Assembly (NCBI GenBank): GCA_001051155.2 | Contig: JYIP02000009.1 | Location: forward strand, 1,364,001 to 1,428,000 | Direction: 5' to 3' | DNA from: Chrysoporthe austroafricana | Lineage: Eukaryota > Ascomycota > Sordariomycetes > Diaporthales > Cryphonectriaceae | Length of the DNA stretch: 64,000 nucleotides | Shown: one piece after another, positions 23,662 through 36,371 of the stretch | Numbering within the stretch: position 1 is the stretch's first letter | Layout: each line of letters starts with the position of its first letter | Notes under the pieces: model-generated | What the model saw: the letters and a program-made list of their open reading frames with translations, nothing else | The model's database searches: none | What the model was told of the DNA's origin: nothing | Position numbers and translations under genes: made by a program

Positions 23662-26600
23662 ACACGTCTGTCCAGTCGCTCCGTATCTGCCGGGAGGAGG
23701 AGGACGAAGATGGTGGGCGCCCCAGGAGCAAGCAGCCTGTAGGCCGGTCACGGGTACCATGACCAGCCGGCTCGGACCAGCTCGACGGTGGTGGCGTGTG
23801 GCATCTCACAGGACCACCATTACGAGGGTCGTGGAGGGGGTACTGCGCTCCGCGGGCGAACAAGCCGCTGCCGTGCCGTCACGGAGCACCGCTGAGAGCA
23901 GCAGTGCCAGCTGTGACGCCGTCGCTGCAGGGGCAGCATAAACTTTGTCAACGAGCCGGGACAGGAAATCCTCAACCCGATGACTCGGGATTTGACCGGC
24001 GAGTCGGCCAGCAGCATGAAAGGGCCAGGCAGGCAAGGGCCTGCTGGACCTCGAGCATGTGATTCGCGTTCCTTGCCCCGAGCAGCGTCTGCCGGCTGGG
24101 TCGAGTGCGAGAGGTTGCAGCGGCTGGGAACGGCGACGACGAGAGGCGGGTGGTATTGCATGTGTAAGATCATGCCCCTGGCAGCGGCCAAAAGATCGCT
24201 GCCACCGTCGAGTGCCAAGCGAGGCAACGCTTGTGCCAGCAGGGGGCTCATGCCGATGGGCTTGGACCCGATGGGATCGCCCTGGACCCGGGGGAGTCCC
24301 TTCTGCGGGCGCAGGCTGGTGTGCCCAGCGCCCATCAGGGACGGCTCTGGTGGCCGGCTGTGATAGGTTGTGATGAGGGGGTTGTGACACATCCTATGGC
24401 AGCCCAGGCCGAGCCAGATCACCGTATGTGACGGCGTTGAACGGTCGAGGCTAGAGCGGCCAGAGGCAAGCGGCCGATGTCAGGATCGTGGATCGCCGCG
24501 TACGGGGTCGACCCCTGATGCCAGCGCGCAGGGCGCCTGTGATAGCGCAGGTGTGCCTCCCAAGTAGGCACTGTGGCGTGCTCGGCAGGAGGGAGGTGGA
24601 TCGGTGGTGGATGGGTGTGGAGGGGGTCCAGACAAGGTACGAGTTGTCTAGGACGTCGCACACGAGCCTTTGTGCAAGCCCGAGAGGGTGGCCTGGACCT
24701 GCGAGGCGGGCATCCGGGGTTGTGGCTGGGTGTGTGTTTTCCACGGGAGAATGGCGTCGTAGACCTGCACGGGGGTGTGGCCAGTGAGCGGCAGGCAGGG
24801 TCGCCTGCGAGGAACGGACGAGATGAAGATGGATGGAGGCGAGGTTGGTGAGGACAGTCGCCGCGCACAGACACAGGCTCTGCACACGAGGAGGAAGAGG
24901 GGCGCATGGGACGACGGGGCGTGCGAGGGGTTGGGGTACATACCGTGGCACCGTGGGTACTATGGCATTGCTGGGTACCGTACTAGGCGTGCTGGGGTAG
25001 TATGCCACTATAGCAGTGTGCAGGCTCTTAGGGACAGGGGTATCTCAGGGCGGGTGTGACAGCAGTCGCAGGGGGCACGGGTTGCCAGTTCAGGGCCTGG
25101 ACCGCTATAGTGCCCCGGGGCCAGGGCATGCCAGGGGATGCCAGGGGAGGGAGGACAGCTATAACCCCCGGTCAACCACTGAAGATCAACAGCGGATTAA
25201 GCGTTGGTCTGTGCTCTCTCTGTCTCTGCTTCCGTCCCTCTCTCTCCTCACACACACACACATACACAAGCCAGCAACACAAAGGCCACCTCAGCCTGGG
25301 CACCACCCGCCTGACGACGCCTCATCTACCCACTAGCGACGGGTCAGTCAGCATTGATCGTGCCCTGACGCCTCCGCTGCTGCCGCTGCCGCTGCTCCTG
25401 CTGCTCCTGTTGTGCTGTTGTGTCCTCCCTTCGGTGTCATCCATCTGACTCTGGACGCGCGTCGCTCGCACCGCCCTTTTTCCGTGAATCATGTCGCTCA
25501 TTACGAGCCCATGATTGCGCCACTCCGTACGGTTACGACAGCCATGCGCAAGAGCGATCGATCTGGGCGACACGGGGGCTGCCAGAAGGGCCTGCCCACC
25601 AGCCTGCGGTCACGGGCACACCCTTCTTCGCCCGCCCAAGCGGAGGCCGTCCCTGCAGCAGAATTGGCCAGAGCCTATTTCTGCAGGCTCGCGTCACAGA
25701 CCAGTCCCCGCACAGCAATCGCCGGGATCGCCTTGGCCGCCCGCCCCCGGGTGCTGAGCTGGGCAGGCCTCGTCTGTCCAGCCCCCAGTTCCACGGGACG
25801 GTCTGGCCAGGACACGGCGGACGGACGGGTGATCAGCCAGGGCCCTCGCAGCTGCAGGCTCAGTGCGATGTCGATGCCGTGGGTGCCGTCGTCTGCCGGC
25901 GACACACGGCACGATACCCATCACCAACAGGCGCTGGCGTCCGCCCAGTCCTGAGCCTGGTCTGGGCAGCCTCGCGATCACGACTATTGCCCCGGGGACC
26001 ACTCAGGGCCATGGGCCCTGCAAACTATCTATGCTTCATCGCCGCGCTTGTCTGCAACGGCTCGATCATCCACCGCGGTCACGAGCTGAGGCTAGGCATC
26101 TCGTCTCATCTGACCTTCCGTTCTCGAGCTCTCGTCTTCCGGTGCGACGTGATGGCTCACCTGCCTCAAACAAGCCAGCGCTGTATCCACCCGCGGGCAG
26201 ATACGAGCCCAAGGTCTTCGGCCGTCCGAGAAGGTCGACGGGACGGATGCGTCGCATGCGGACAGCTACGGCGGGTGATTCTGCTGCTTCCTGCCCGAGC
26301 CCGTCCCGTTATCCACCTCCCAAGCAATAGATCCACTGACCATAGTTTTCCCCGCACCCATGTTTAACTTCTTGCGGTACATGGTACGCATCCTGACCGC
26401 GCGCGCGATCCAAGATCCGGGTTTCCGAGTTGGGCATGTGCCTTGCATCGTGCAGGACGGGGCCGAGGTGGGCTGGCCCGTGCATACAACCGCGGTGCCT
26501 GAACAGGGCCCCGACGACAGTATCGCAAGGAGCAGCCTCACGGACACTCGCTATGGCCCATACAGGTCGCCGAGCTGGGGCGCTGGGCTCGACGGCCTGC

Positions 26601-28999
26601 AGCCCTAGTACTGAAGATACCGACATTCTCCGCTGGATCATCCCTTGATATCAGGCTGGGTGGCTGGGTAGCCTGGTCTTGCCGTGCCATCTAGGCCAGG
26701 CCAACCCATCGTCTCACCGCAAGTGCACAAATCGCATTCGTCTGTCTTTCCCTCTCTTCTGACTCTTGGCGTCGATTGGCCCGAACTTCGAGTCCGGCCC
26801 GACAGCCTGGTGCTTGGCTCCGTCGCCATCTTGCACGCCGTTACTGGCTTAGCACGGCGCCGGCTTACATTCAGGCACAAGGCGCTAATCAGCCTCTGTC
26901 CCTTACTATAGGTTGCTATACCATGGTAGTATTGTCGACAGTCGAGTTCCGACGGGCTGCACCTGACGCTGGCGATCCCGCCTGGCGCTATCTCGACGCC
27001 GATTTGAAATATCTGGCTTCAGCCAAGGATGATCCTGTAGCCATCAAGACCGTTGGCAAGGGGGTCTGCTGTGTGAGGTCTAATCATCTGATGGCGGTCA
27101 ACCACGGGTATCTTGATCTGGCCTAGAATTTGACTGATCAGCTGGACGCAAACAAGGGGGCCTTCATGCACAAGTCCAGGCTGCTCGAAAACTCAAGTAC
27201 GTCATCGTACCTGTCAAGCTGCAGCATCGCCAGCATAGAGCGGCACGTCGGATCTACTCGAAACATGGCAGTGGTCCAGCCACTATGCACTTACCGGCAC
27301 ATGCACTCACGCCACCGTTCGCCGATGGCAGCCTCGCCGAGGTCGACTTTCGCCGACCTGGCCGGCTTCGGATGGCTCAACCTCTACTCATGCCGCCTGT
27401 TGCACAGCGGTTCGACATCCTGCCGGCAGCAGAAGCACTCAGTCGTCCGGCGCTGGTCCTCTGCGTCTTTAGTATCCTGACTCACATCTATTTCTGCTGT
27501 GAGACCTGACGCACTATGCTCGATACCGAGACCCAACTGTCCCGGGACATGATCTCGTCGATCTAAGACAAGGGCCCCTCATACGGTGTGCCGTGTTTCA
27601 CATCGCGATGACTCGGTCGTTGGGACGAGGAGGAGCTGCATCTGATCTGATAAGCACACCCTGGTTGACCCCAACGAGAGCTCTACCTCTGCCCCGGCAG
27701 CCTGGAGCCGAGCCGAAGTCGATCGTCGACGTCCTGCGCCTGTGGCTGCTAGCAGGCGTCTGTGAGGCTCTCGGCCAGTCAGGGGGGTCATACATGCGCC
27801 CACTGCTAAGTAGCCCGTCACTAAGTAGGCGTACCAAGCCCAAGCGGCATAGGTCGTTATTTTCGTCCTTCACACTTGCACCTGCAGGTTGCCCTGCATG
27901 CGGAGCGGTTCATGTACTACGGTACCGAGAATTCGGCTATCGCTATTAGATAGAACTCATCTAAACCACGGCCCTCCCACGCCTAGTTAGCTGGTACGCG
28001 CGATTTGGCTCGGCCCCACCTCGCATTCCGACCGGCCCAGGTGCTAGACTATTCCCGAGACGTCGCTAGCCAGCCTCGTCGTTTACACTCACTGGTCACC
28101 TGCGCAGATCGAGTCTTGATTATTTCCCGTCTCAGATTCTCTTTATTGCTGTCTTTTGTCTGCCTCACCGCTCTTTTGCTCTCAATGCCAGTCCCTACCT
28201 CTCCTCTTCCCTTAACGCCAGCCTCATGATGGTTTGAGTTGATAAGGCTGATTGGTGGTGGGGGCGGCGGCAGGGTCGAGAAGCCTACGAGACAGCCTCC
28301 TCGTACCTCTGCGCGCGAACTTAGGCTAACTCGCTCGCGTGGCTGTCTGGGCTGGCTGGCTGCATCGTGCGCAGGGCTCTCTCACACCCGCCCTCACCCA
28401 CACGCCTCGAGCCTAACTGGGTCTCACCTGCAGTAGTCCTACGGGAGCGGGAGGTCGTTGGCCGACGCCCCCTGGCCAACGCTCACCACCGCCGTACGGC
28501 GGCAGGTAGAGAGGGAGGGTGTGGGTTACAGGCGGCGGTCTGCGCATGTCAGGGCCCAGGCACAGCGTGATTTAAGGTGTCACACGTGGGCCCCCGGGGC
28601 CCGGCGGGTCGACAATGTAGGGGGACGGAAATGTTCCCGCGCGGCGTCGGTGGAGCGCGCGCGAGATATCTTGGTTCCAACGGGCGCGGGGCTTTCGATG
28701 CTGCCTGCGGCGCGCTTCGTTCCTGGGCTAGAGCGAATGCGGGCTGAGGCGGGCCAGCGCTGGGCGGTCGAGCATGCCACTGGGCCAGAGCAGATCCCTC
28801 TTGCCGAGGTCATCTGAAGTTGATCCTCGATCGCCGCCGCCCGTCAGCCACCGCCCTGGTGGAGACCCTTCTCAGCACGCTCAGCCTTGTGGGCAGTCAA
28901 CAGCTGCCTGAGCCCCGCCTTATGGCGGAGTGTAAATGCGCCAGGGCCCTAAAGCCTTGTTGAGCCTAGCTTTACAGGCTTGATTTCTAGGTGATGCCA

Positions 29000-31484
29000 G
29001 AGTCGAGAATTACCGCTCCAACGTCCCTTATAGGGTTTGTGATATTTACGCCGCCCGGGGCCGGAGAAACAATAGCTGCCTTCACTCAGCGGACATTCTG
29101 TACTACATCGCTGCTTAGTATTCTCCTGGAAATAAAATGAGTCCTCCAGGGTATTTTCATGATCTTATATCCCATGACAGCTTGCGCGGATGTCAAAGTC
29201 TTCGATATGGATTCAACGCGACTCTGAACATGACGCAAGTCGATTAACCTAGACGTCGCCTGACGAACTGACTGTCGGACATCCAAGGCCGCGCATCGAG
29301 TGTACTGAGATGGGAACACATACCTAAGTGATCATTCGTCGACATTTGAACGCCAAAATGCAACGCCCATAAGATCGGCCTCAGAGTAGCGTGTTCAGCG
29401 ACTCAACTACTTCAATTACTGCACTCCGATATCATAATAAGGTTGGGTGATGATGAAGTTTCAACTTGGGCATCTCACTCCACGTTCTTTAAAGCTCCCT
29501 TGAACCTCCCACCGTGGATCCAGAAATACACCTGATAGCACATAACTACGCGAGACACACCTTTATGTTGGACGACTACCTCTCATCAACGAGTCGAGGG
29601 ATCATGGGAGACCCCAAGGTTGAAGCCTTGGCCATTTTGTTTTGAAATCCAGCACTTGGCCTCTCGTCACTCCCTTCGGTGTGTTGTTTCGCACCGGACG
29701 GCCGCCGTTGGTCTCGTCCCGCTCTTCATATTCAAGGAGAATTATTGGGGGGCCACCTGACTTGATACCTTATTGTACAGAGATGAATATTCATTCGTCG
29801 GCCCTCTCCTTCATGTGTAGCGCTATAGCTGCATCCCAACATGATTATACTATATTATACAGATGAGATTCACTTGAACGCAAGTCGGCTCTTTTATTTG
29901 TGTTGCATCTGTTCTATAACACTTATACTCGTACTTTGAAGGCTGAAGCACCGGGTGATCGTGCTATGCCGTCCGGGCCTGGTCTGGCCCTGGACCGAGG
30001 AATGAGTGCTTCTGATGTCTTTTAGTAGTCTATTCGAAGTGAGAAGCTCAGCCCCGGCTAAATCGTATCATCAATTGTGCTAATTAGTCTTGTATTTAAT
30101 CAGGGACTACAGACCTCGGAGCCGGCCAACGCGGCGCTATCTCTGTCCTCTAAAACCCCAAGCGAATACAGGACTGAAATTACTGAATGACTACGCCTCA
30201 TTTGTTTCGCCGAGGGTTTAGACATAATTACTAATAGCTGATAGGAGCCGCAAAGCCAAGAGCTTGGTCAGGGCTGAGAGTATTCGTTGTGACATGAGAG
30301 ATACTGAATTATCTTTTCTTTTGGAGAAAGGTATCGGTGTTTAAGAGGATTAAAGCCATTTCTTGATAAGGTTTCAGTAGAGGGCAATAGATCTTATGAC
30401 ATATTCAGTCTCTACGGTAAATTGTGGATTAATATGTCAGCTATCGCATATATAAGGTCTGTTCTGAATACAGTCTTGCCAGACTTTCAGCCTTACGCAT
30501 AACCATTCGACGAAGCGGAGGCAAAGCGGAGGCAGCTTGCCGCCGATAGGCCGTTTAGATCGTGCTGTTCTAAATACTGTTCGCTGCCAAATAATTCTCG
30601 AGCAGGAACTGGCCAGTTTTGAAATCCAAAGGGGATTGGTCGAATGCCGCGTGCGGAAGTATTACCCCCCCCCCGCCACCTTTTAACTGAAATCCTACGT
30701 AGTTAATAAAGAAATTAGTAACGAAGAAGGCGTGCTATCGCGATTGCCTCTACAAGAAGTCTTAGTATAGTAGGTAGCAAGCACCGCAAGCGGGCAGGCG
30801 AGGCAAGTAGGCGAAGCAGGCAGGTGCCGCAGGCAAAAAAGGCCTAGAAACTCCTCTCTGGATATTGCCAGAGTTCTGAAAATTGAACTTTCTACTGCAT
30901 TTACATACATACAAATAAGCTATGCCAAGCTGTCAACCTTACAAGCAATACTGTCGCCGTCGCCATCGTTATCGGCATCTATTTCAGACAGGTAAGTTTC
31001 AATAACCCTATTGCTCGTCACGAATATATCTATCTCCTCCTGGATCGTCTTCCGCTCCGTTAACTATTTATCCGCTCATTTACCCAGCTGACAATTGAAT
31101 TCACAAGAATACTGGCTAGCAATCGAGTGAGCGGATTAGGACTACTTTACAATACTGAGTTGTTTTATTCATACAGCTAGTGAGAGAATACTTTAGTGCG
31201 AGCCATTCGGTAACGGATAAAGAAAGTAAAGAAAGTGAAGTGCTTTTGTAAGAGGCTATATACAAGGAGCGTGGCTGGAAACATGTGTAGTCTGACTACC
31301 ACCAGCTGACTAAGTGGTCTGTAAGCTGCCGTAGAGGTTTTAACCTCTCACAGATTCGGGCGGCCGGAAAAGTAGGCGCATCCGATTCATGGTATGCCTC
31401 TATGGCAGCCTTGAAGACCTACACCGGTAAACCGAGCCCTCCGACTGATTTACATATTTAATTGGTTGCTCCTCTCTGGGAAGC
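29000..31484. other. Long gene-poor region, right part
   Basis: The base composition drops to a lower GC than the preceding kilobases. No coding frame is supported. About 600 bp of it (30543-31143) is one copy of a dispersed repeat. A near-perfect inverted repeat, AGAGGTT with AACCTCT, lies at about 31333-31348. Confidence 0.55.
30543..31143. repeat. Dispersed degenerate repeat, copy 1
   Basis: This stretch aligns by eye, in the same orientation, with 51746-52353. Shared blocks include CTGCCAAATAATTC / CTGCTAAATAATTC, a TTTACATACA...AATAAGCTATG segment, AGCTGTCAACCTTACAA, and a terminal TTATCCGCYCATTTRCCC. The copies differ by many substitutions, and copy 2 carries about 130 extra bases. I see no coding capacity or clear terminal repeats, so it is probably a relic of a transposable element. 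Confidence 0.7.
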
Positions 31485-32371
31485 CTAGGCGTTTGGGTTA
31501 ACAACCAAAGTGCCCGCCCACTTCACAATAGTTCCTTCTCTACCCTCCCTGGTGTCACAACTTTCAAAGCTTCCCTCAGCAGCAGCTGGTATCTGCGCGA
31601 GCATCTTGGCAAAAAAGTGGCGGGCCCGGGTGTTGCGCTCCTCCCATTGAAAGACGAGGCTCTCAGGCACCTTAGACCCCGCCTCCACCCCGGGGACCAA
31701 AGCCGGGATGATCTGAAGGCGTCTTCTCTCCCTCGGGAGAGCCCACCCTGCCAGATGTTAGTATCCTATTTTGGAGCCTAATGTAGTGCATTGTAGAAGG
31801 CTTCTCGAGGATCATGGAGTTGGGGTATTCCATGAGAAAGGAATGGCAACTAACATGAGTCGATGACAACCTTGAACATCTCGGTCCCATAGCCTTGCCG
31901 CCAATACTGAGGCTTGATCAGAAACTCAGCCTCCGGCCACCCGGAATTAGACGTCGACATTATGGTGCAGTCTGGCAGGCCGCCTTCACCAATCATCTCC
32001 CCAGTCGAGAGCAGAAAGGCACCGAAATACCAGTGGGTGTCCGGGTTTGACACTAGCGCCTCAATAGCCTGCTGGGTCTCTTCCTTGCTCCGGTCTGGCC
32101 GGCCCCGAATTTTTGAGTGCTCCTGTGTTTCGGCACATTTCCGAAGCTCGTAGAATGCGTCAAGATCGTCCAATACTATGGGCCTCACGAGGAGGCGCTC
32201 GGTTTTGAACTGCGGCCGCTCTGAGAGGTTGGGAAGCGGGCGCTCTGGCAAAGTGACGGTGTAAGAGAACCAAGGCGTGACCCCGAGGTTCTGGAGGTCA
32301 CTGGCTTCGAGATTGACCGTAAGCTTTGGCATACTTTCCGCGAGTCCGGCAAGAGATAGCACCTCTGTCAT
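31485..32371 (-). CDS. GNAT-family N-acetyltransferase
   Basis: Exons 32371-31855 and 31747-31485 are joined over a 107-bp intron (GTTAGT donor, ACTAACATCTGGCAG acceptor region), giving 259 aa. A typical fungal GNAT core is visible. TERLLVRPIVLDDLDAFYELR is near residues 57-77, and THWYFGAFLLSTGEMIGEGG is the central strand region. PEAEFLIKPQYWRQGYGTEM is the acetyl-CoA-binding segment with its Q/R-x-x-G-x-G/A loop. Splicing creates DSWWALPRERRRLQ, matching the WW..LPRE motif common in this subfamily. The last part (FQWEERNTRARHFFAKMLAQ, then DTREGREG) is also characteristic. Substrate unknown; no signal peptide. It lies 1.3 kb from the terpene synthase in the opposite orientation, so joint function is possible but unproven. 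Confidence 0.88.
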
Positions 32372-33638
32372 GCTGGCGGAGCGGATCGGTGGAGAGAAAA
32401 CGTCCTTGTCAGTTTCGTTGCTGTGAGAACGAAGAAGCGGCTAATTCCATGAATCTTGCCAGAAAAATGTGGCGACACTTGCTACAACATGCGGAGCTTA
32501 AAAGGAGGGTCGGACGCTTTAGCCTTGACCATCTAAAACCTTGGCTGGTTGGCCCCGTGCTGTTGCTGTGAGAAGGATCGCTTGTTGGATCCTCCTGCAT
32601 ATTAGCGACGATACAGTGTACATGCGGTCAGTTTGGGCCGGGTATCCCCATGGCCAGGTGGCCTGAGATGAAAAATGACGATAATTACTGACTAAGGTAG
32701 TCCGACCGAAACTCGTGATATGATCAACAAAATCCTTCGCCCTATTGGATGGTTTGCACTCAAGCAGCGCCTTTCTTTGCCTCTCATTCTTAAGAGGCAT
32801 GGCCAGAACGACGCAGTCTCATTATCGCCCCACAACGAACATTTGCTTTACCAACCGCCATCTGGCATCTCCGTAGCTACATTCGGCCTCCGAGAAGGTA
32901 ACCGCGGCATACCGATAAGGGCTTGTAGCAAAACCGGGCCGATCCCGCCTAGGGTAACATCCGAATCCCTCGAACTTGCAGGAGGAAGGGGGCATGGCTG
33001 CGTGTTCTGGACTATTTTGTAAGTAATCCACCACGTGCTGAACCACGTCAGCCAGGTTTGATTCGAACATGAGCCGTAGGGAGGGACGCAGTGACATAGA
33101 AATTCGAGATCGGAGTTGCCGGGCGTTATTGCATAGCTTCTCAACTCTATTGTGATCGATGATGAAGAGTGGAAGCGCCCCCAATAGTCGGACACCCCGG
33201 TCTCCCTTCATCATCCGCACTCACCACACCACTGAGCATCAAGAACTGAACTGTGGAGATAAGCAAGAGTAGGACCGAAAGTGGACCAGAGAAGCCCCCA
33301 ACAGAGGGCTTGGGTACGAGCAAGGTTGATGCCATACATCGGTTGTCGCTCGTCTTGCATACTCAGAGCCGAGCTCGACCGGTTGTGGTATGCCTCTCGT
33401 GAGATTCCCCTGGTGTGATGGACGCAGGGGTACTACTGCATATGTTCACGAAAGGGGTTTACGGTTGGATGTAGCACCAAGAGCCTTGAGCAAACCCGAG
33501 GTTCCAGCCTTATGCCGTTATATGTAGAAATACTGGGTCTGAGGCTCATCCTCGGACTGGGTTTCTCTCGTCTTTGTTCTTCATTCGCATACCGGAAATT
33601 TTAGTTGATGCAGGGAAAAGCAGCACCCTGCAACCAAC
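32372..33638. other. Intergenic between divergent genes
   Basis: A shared promoter region of the GNAT gene (minus) and the terpene synthase (plus). A minus-strand frame at 33147-33335 has a hydrophobic stretch and a GTGAGT, but I could not join it to a following exon. A TATATGTA motif near 33512-33519 could serve the terpene synthase. Confidence 0.5.
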
Positions 33639-34952
33639 ATGTCTTCTATGATCCTGATTCCCGATTTCCAGGCCAACTGGCGGTGGCCGCGTCGACTGAA
33701 TCCTTATACTGCGGACATCAGATATGAAACCATAGAATGGGCCGCTAGCTTTGGAGCTTTCAGTCCCAAAGCGCAGAAAGCCTTTGACAAGTGCGATTTC
33801 AGTGAGTATATGCCGATTTGAGCGCGCTCTTGACGGCACCGCCGCTGACACAGCACAAGATCTCTTGACCGGCCTTCTATACCCGTGGCTGACAAGAGGT
33901 GAGTCTCCCTGGGGTTGAAGGATAACTTCCATGGCCTTGTACGACTAATCAAGTATGGTAGAGCAACTCCGATGCGGGAACGATCTGATGAATTTTTTCT
34001 TCATATTCGATGAGCACTCGGACAAGTCGCTGCCAGAGGAAGTATGGAGCCAGTGCCATTTGGTCATGGACGCCTTCGAAAATCCAGACAAACCTCGGCC
34101 GGCGGGTGAATGGGTGGGCGGCGAAGTAGCTCGACAGTAAGTCTACGACTTGGCGTTTACGCTGACCACACTTGGGTGCTGACCGTGGTGGCCCCCAGGT
34201 TCTGGGCTCGAACCCGTATGATTTCTACGCCAACATTTCAGAGACGATTCATCAATAATATACGAGATTATCTCTATGGCACCGCCCAACAAGCGGAAGA
34301 TAGAGATAAGTCGTACATTCGCGACATACACAGCTATTTTGAACTCCGAAGAAAGACCATAGGTGTCTTGTCTTCATTCGATCTGCTCTATATGGACAAA
34401 GACATACCAGATTCAGTCCATGAAGACCCCACCATCCAAGAACTACTGGACTTGGCGGTTGATCTGACCATCATTGCGAACGTAAGTCTTACCAAGATGG
34501 AAATCCCATGAAACTTGAGTCAAATATTCACAGGATCTCAGGATGTCCTGTCGTTCGACAAGGAACAAGCCACAGGAGATGATCAGCACAACCTCGTAAC
34601 GATTGTCATGGTTGAACAAGGTATGGACGTACAAGGTGCAGTAGACTGGGCGGGTCACCTGCACGCTACTATGACAGATCGTTTTAACGAGCTGTTCGCC
34701 CAGCTTCCTCGGTGGGGCGGCCCTATTGACAAGGAAGTGCAATCTTACATGAACGGTGTAGCGCATTGGGTCGGGGGCAACGTGCAGTGGAGCTTTGAGA
34801 GCGAGAGGTACTTCGGGAAACGTGGTTTGGAAGTGATGGCGACGCGTTGTCTACGTCTCTCACCCAAACTGAGCAAGTCCGGCTTGGGTATCGGCCCGGT
34901 CATCATTGGCGACGTCTCGATGAAACGAGCCGATGATGAACTCAGTGACTGA
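33639..34952 (+). CDS. Class I sesquiterpene synthase
   Basis: Five exons (33639-33801, 33860-33898, 33962-34136, 34199-34481, 34542-34952), with introns of 58-63 bp, give 356 aa, the normal size of fungal sesquiterpene synthases. It should cyclise farnesyl diphosphate in the cytosol, ionising the substrate with Mg2+. Metal-binding motifs are intact. DEHSD is at residues 84-88, the D(D/E)xxD motif. The NSE motif NDVLSFDKE is at 220-228, with its first Asn and Asp joined only after splicing. The RY pair is at 309-310 (WSFESERYF). The start ([10 protein letters not shown]) and [15 protein letters not shown] also fit the family. The product cannot be told from sequence. A Zn2Cys6 regulator lies 1.4 kb downstream on the same strand. 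For exon 2 I preferred the CACAAG acceptor; CACAG six bases upstream is the alternative. Confidence 0.92.
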
Positions 34953-36371
34953 GTAACAGTTCATTACTATGATTTTTTTTTTTTTAACACAGTTGACCCA
35001 ATTAAAGTGGAAGGAATGAGGATCTCTGCATTCCGCATACAATAATTAAAGTGGAAGGAATGAGGATTTCTGCATTCCGCATACGACAACCTTAGCGAGG
35101 ACGGTAACGTATACAGTGTGGACGCTGTGTTCTTAGCAGTGACGCATGGGGCTCTGGAAGGACGAATTAGGCTCATTCGTCATAACTGCGCACACCGTCC
35201 TTGTTTACACGTCATCCTCGTGATCATTCGGTGTCTCCGATGGCTTGGTCCTCATGATTGTTTAAACCTCTGAACTCCATCACACCACCTCGAGTCTCCT
35301 TTCCCACGATCGACAGCAATTGTTATTTCCTCGCTCGACAATTCCACGCCCCGGTCTACCGTCTCAGAGATTTGCGGAGTTTAAGACTGGTCCCCATAGG
35401 CTTCGAGAGAGAAAACGCACATTCCTTTCTCAATGGGGTAGACCAAAATCCTGCGGAACGATATTACATGTAATAAATGCTGGTGGGATGACAACTTCAC
35501 CGCCGCGCAAGGTCATCCATCACCTTCAAGGCGATTGACATTGACTGCTCTCGAAATCCTGGGCTTGATGCTAATCACGATGCGAACAGTCATGATGGCT
35601 TGGTATCGGGCCAAGCCCGCGCCCAGCATATCTACCACTCATCTCAAGGAATTTAGACAGTCGCAACTCAGCCGTAAAGACACCACTTCTGAAAAAAAAG
35701 TGCAATCCATCTGGATCAAGTAAATGATCCGTTGGATAACTGGGAAGTAAAAGGCTGATGTGCTCTGACATAATCTGCCGCAGCTTACATTCGGTCTTCA
35801 GTGTCTCTTTTCGTGCGACGTCAGCTGAGACTATCCGCGCCACATCTGATAAGGCTTTTTTCCTTCAATCAGCGGAAGAAAGGACTCGGGGTAGCATGTC
35901 GATCGCCCGCGAACAGTCGATTGACGAGGATGGTATTTCAATAGCTAGATTCCTAGCGGAGTCTGCTTAAACACTTACTATAGTAGAAAATGTGCCGGGG
36001 TCGTGCGGGGGTTAGATCCGCCCGTCGATCACGAAGGACTACTAGTAGCAGCTATGCCCACGCATTTCCCCTGACTGGTGTTGTACGGATTGCGTCTGGA
36101 GAGGATTGGCTATCTGGATTCAAGTCAGCTTTGAAGCCTCTTCCTGCTTGAAGAAAACAGACGTGGCAGGAAGCTCGTGTGCGTTCGCTTTTAAGTTCTA
36201 GGACGGATCAATGATCAATATCCACGGCACCGGCGTTGCGGGCGCTATCCGAAGACGGTAAGCGCCCGCCTCGGGACAACCGGGGCTCCCGTCTCTGAAG
36301 CGACTTCGTTCCTTGTAGGCGAGTCTGTATCGCCCTCGACTTATCCCTGGAGACTTCCACCATGTTTGACG
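34953..36371. other. Intergenic between terpene synthase and regulator
   Basis: No supported gene. It holds a poly-T run near 34973-34985 and a 44-bp tandem duplication at 35000-35084. The rest is unremarkable and should include the promoter of the Zn2Cys6 gene. Confidence 0.55.
35000..35084. repeat. 44-bp tandem duplication
   Basis: A 41-base unit, starting AATTAAAGTGGAAGG and ending TTCCGCATAC, occurs twice separated by three bases. I see a single C/T difference, which points to a recent duplication. Confidence 0.95.

Larger units (their letters stand above)
21917..28999. other. Long gene-poor region, left part
   Basis: About 7 kb upstream of the C2H2 gene, in moderately GC-rich sequence. 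Many overlapping frames exist on both strands (the longest is 25420-26367), but all have arginine/serine/proline-heavy shadow-like composition with no domain or splice pattern. Simple repeats include (CGG)n at 22375-22392, a GCCAGAA heptamer array at 23029-23062, a GAGAGCGA array at 23630-23661 and a CA run near 25250. The first few hundred bases are probably the 5' UTR and promoter of the C2H2 gene. Confidence 0.5.

Noticed and set aside
25420..26367. 315-codon plus-strand frame in the gene-poor region
   Set aside because: Composition is Arg/Ser/Pro-heavy with no domain, overlapping frames of similar length exist on the same and opposite strands, and no splice structure supports it.
33147..33335. 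Minus-strand frame with a hydrophobic segment and a GTGAGT site
   Set aside because: It could look like a signal-anchor exon, but I found no acceptor that joins it in frame to the next open stretch (32822-33220).
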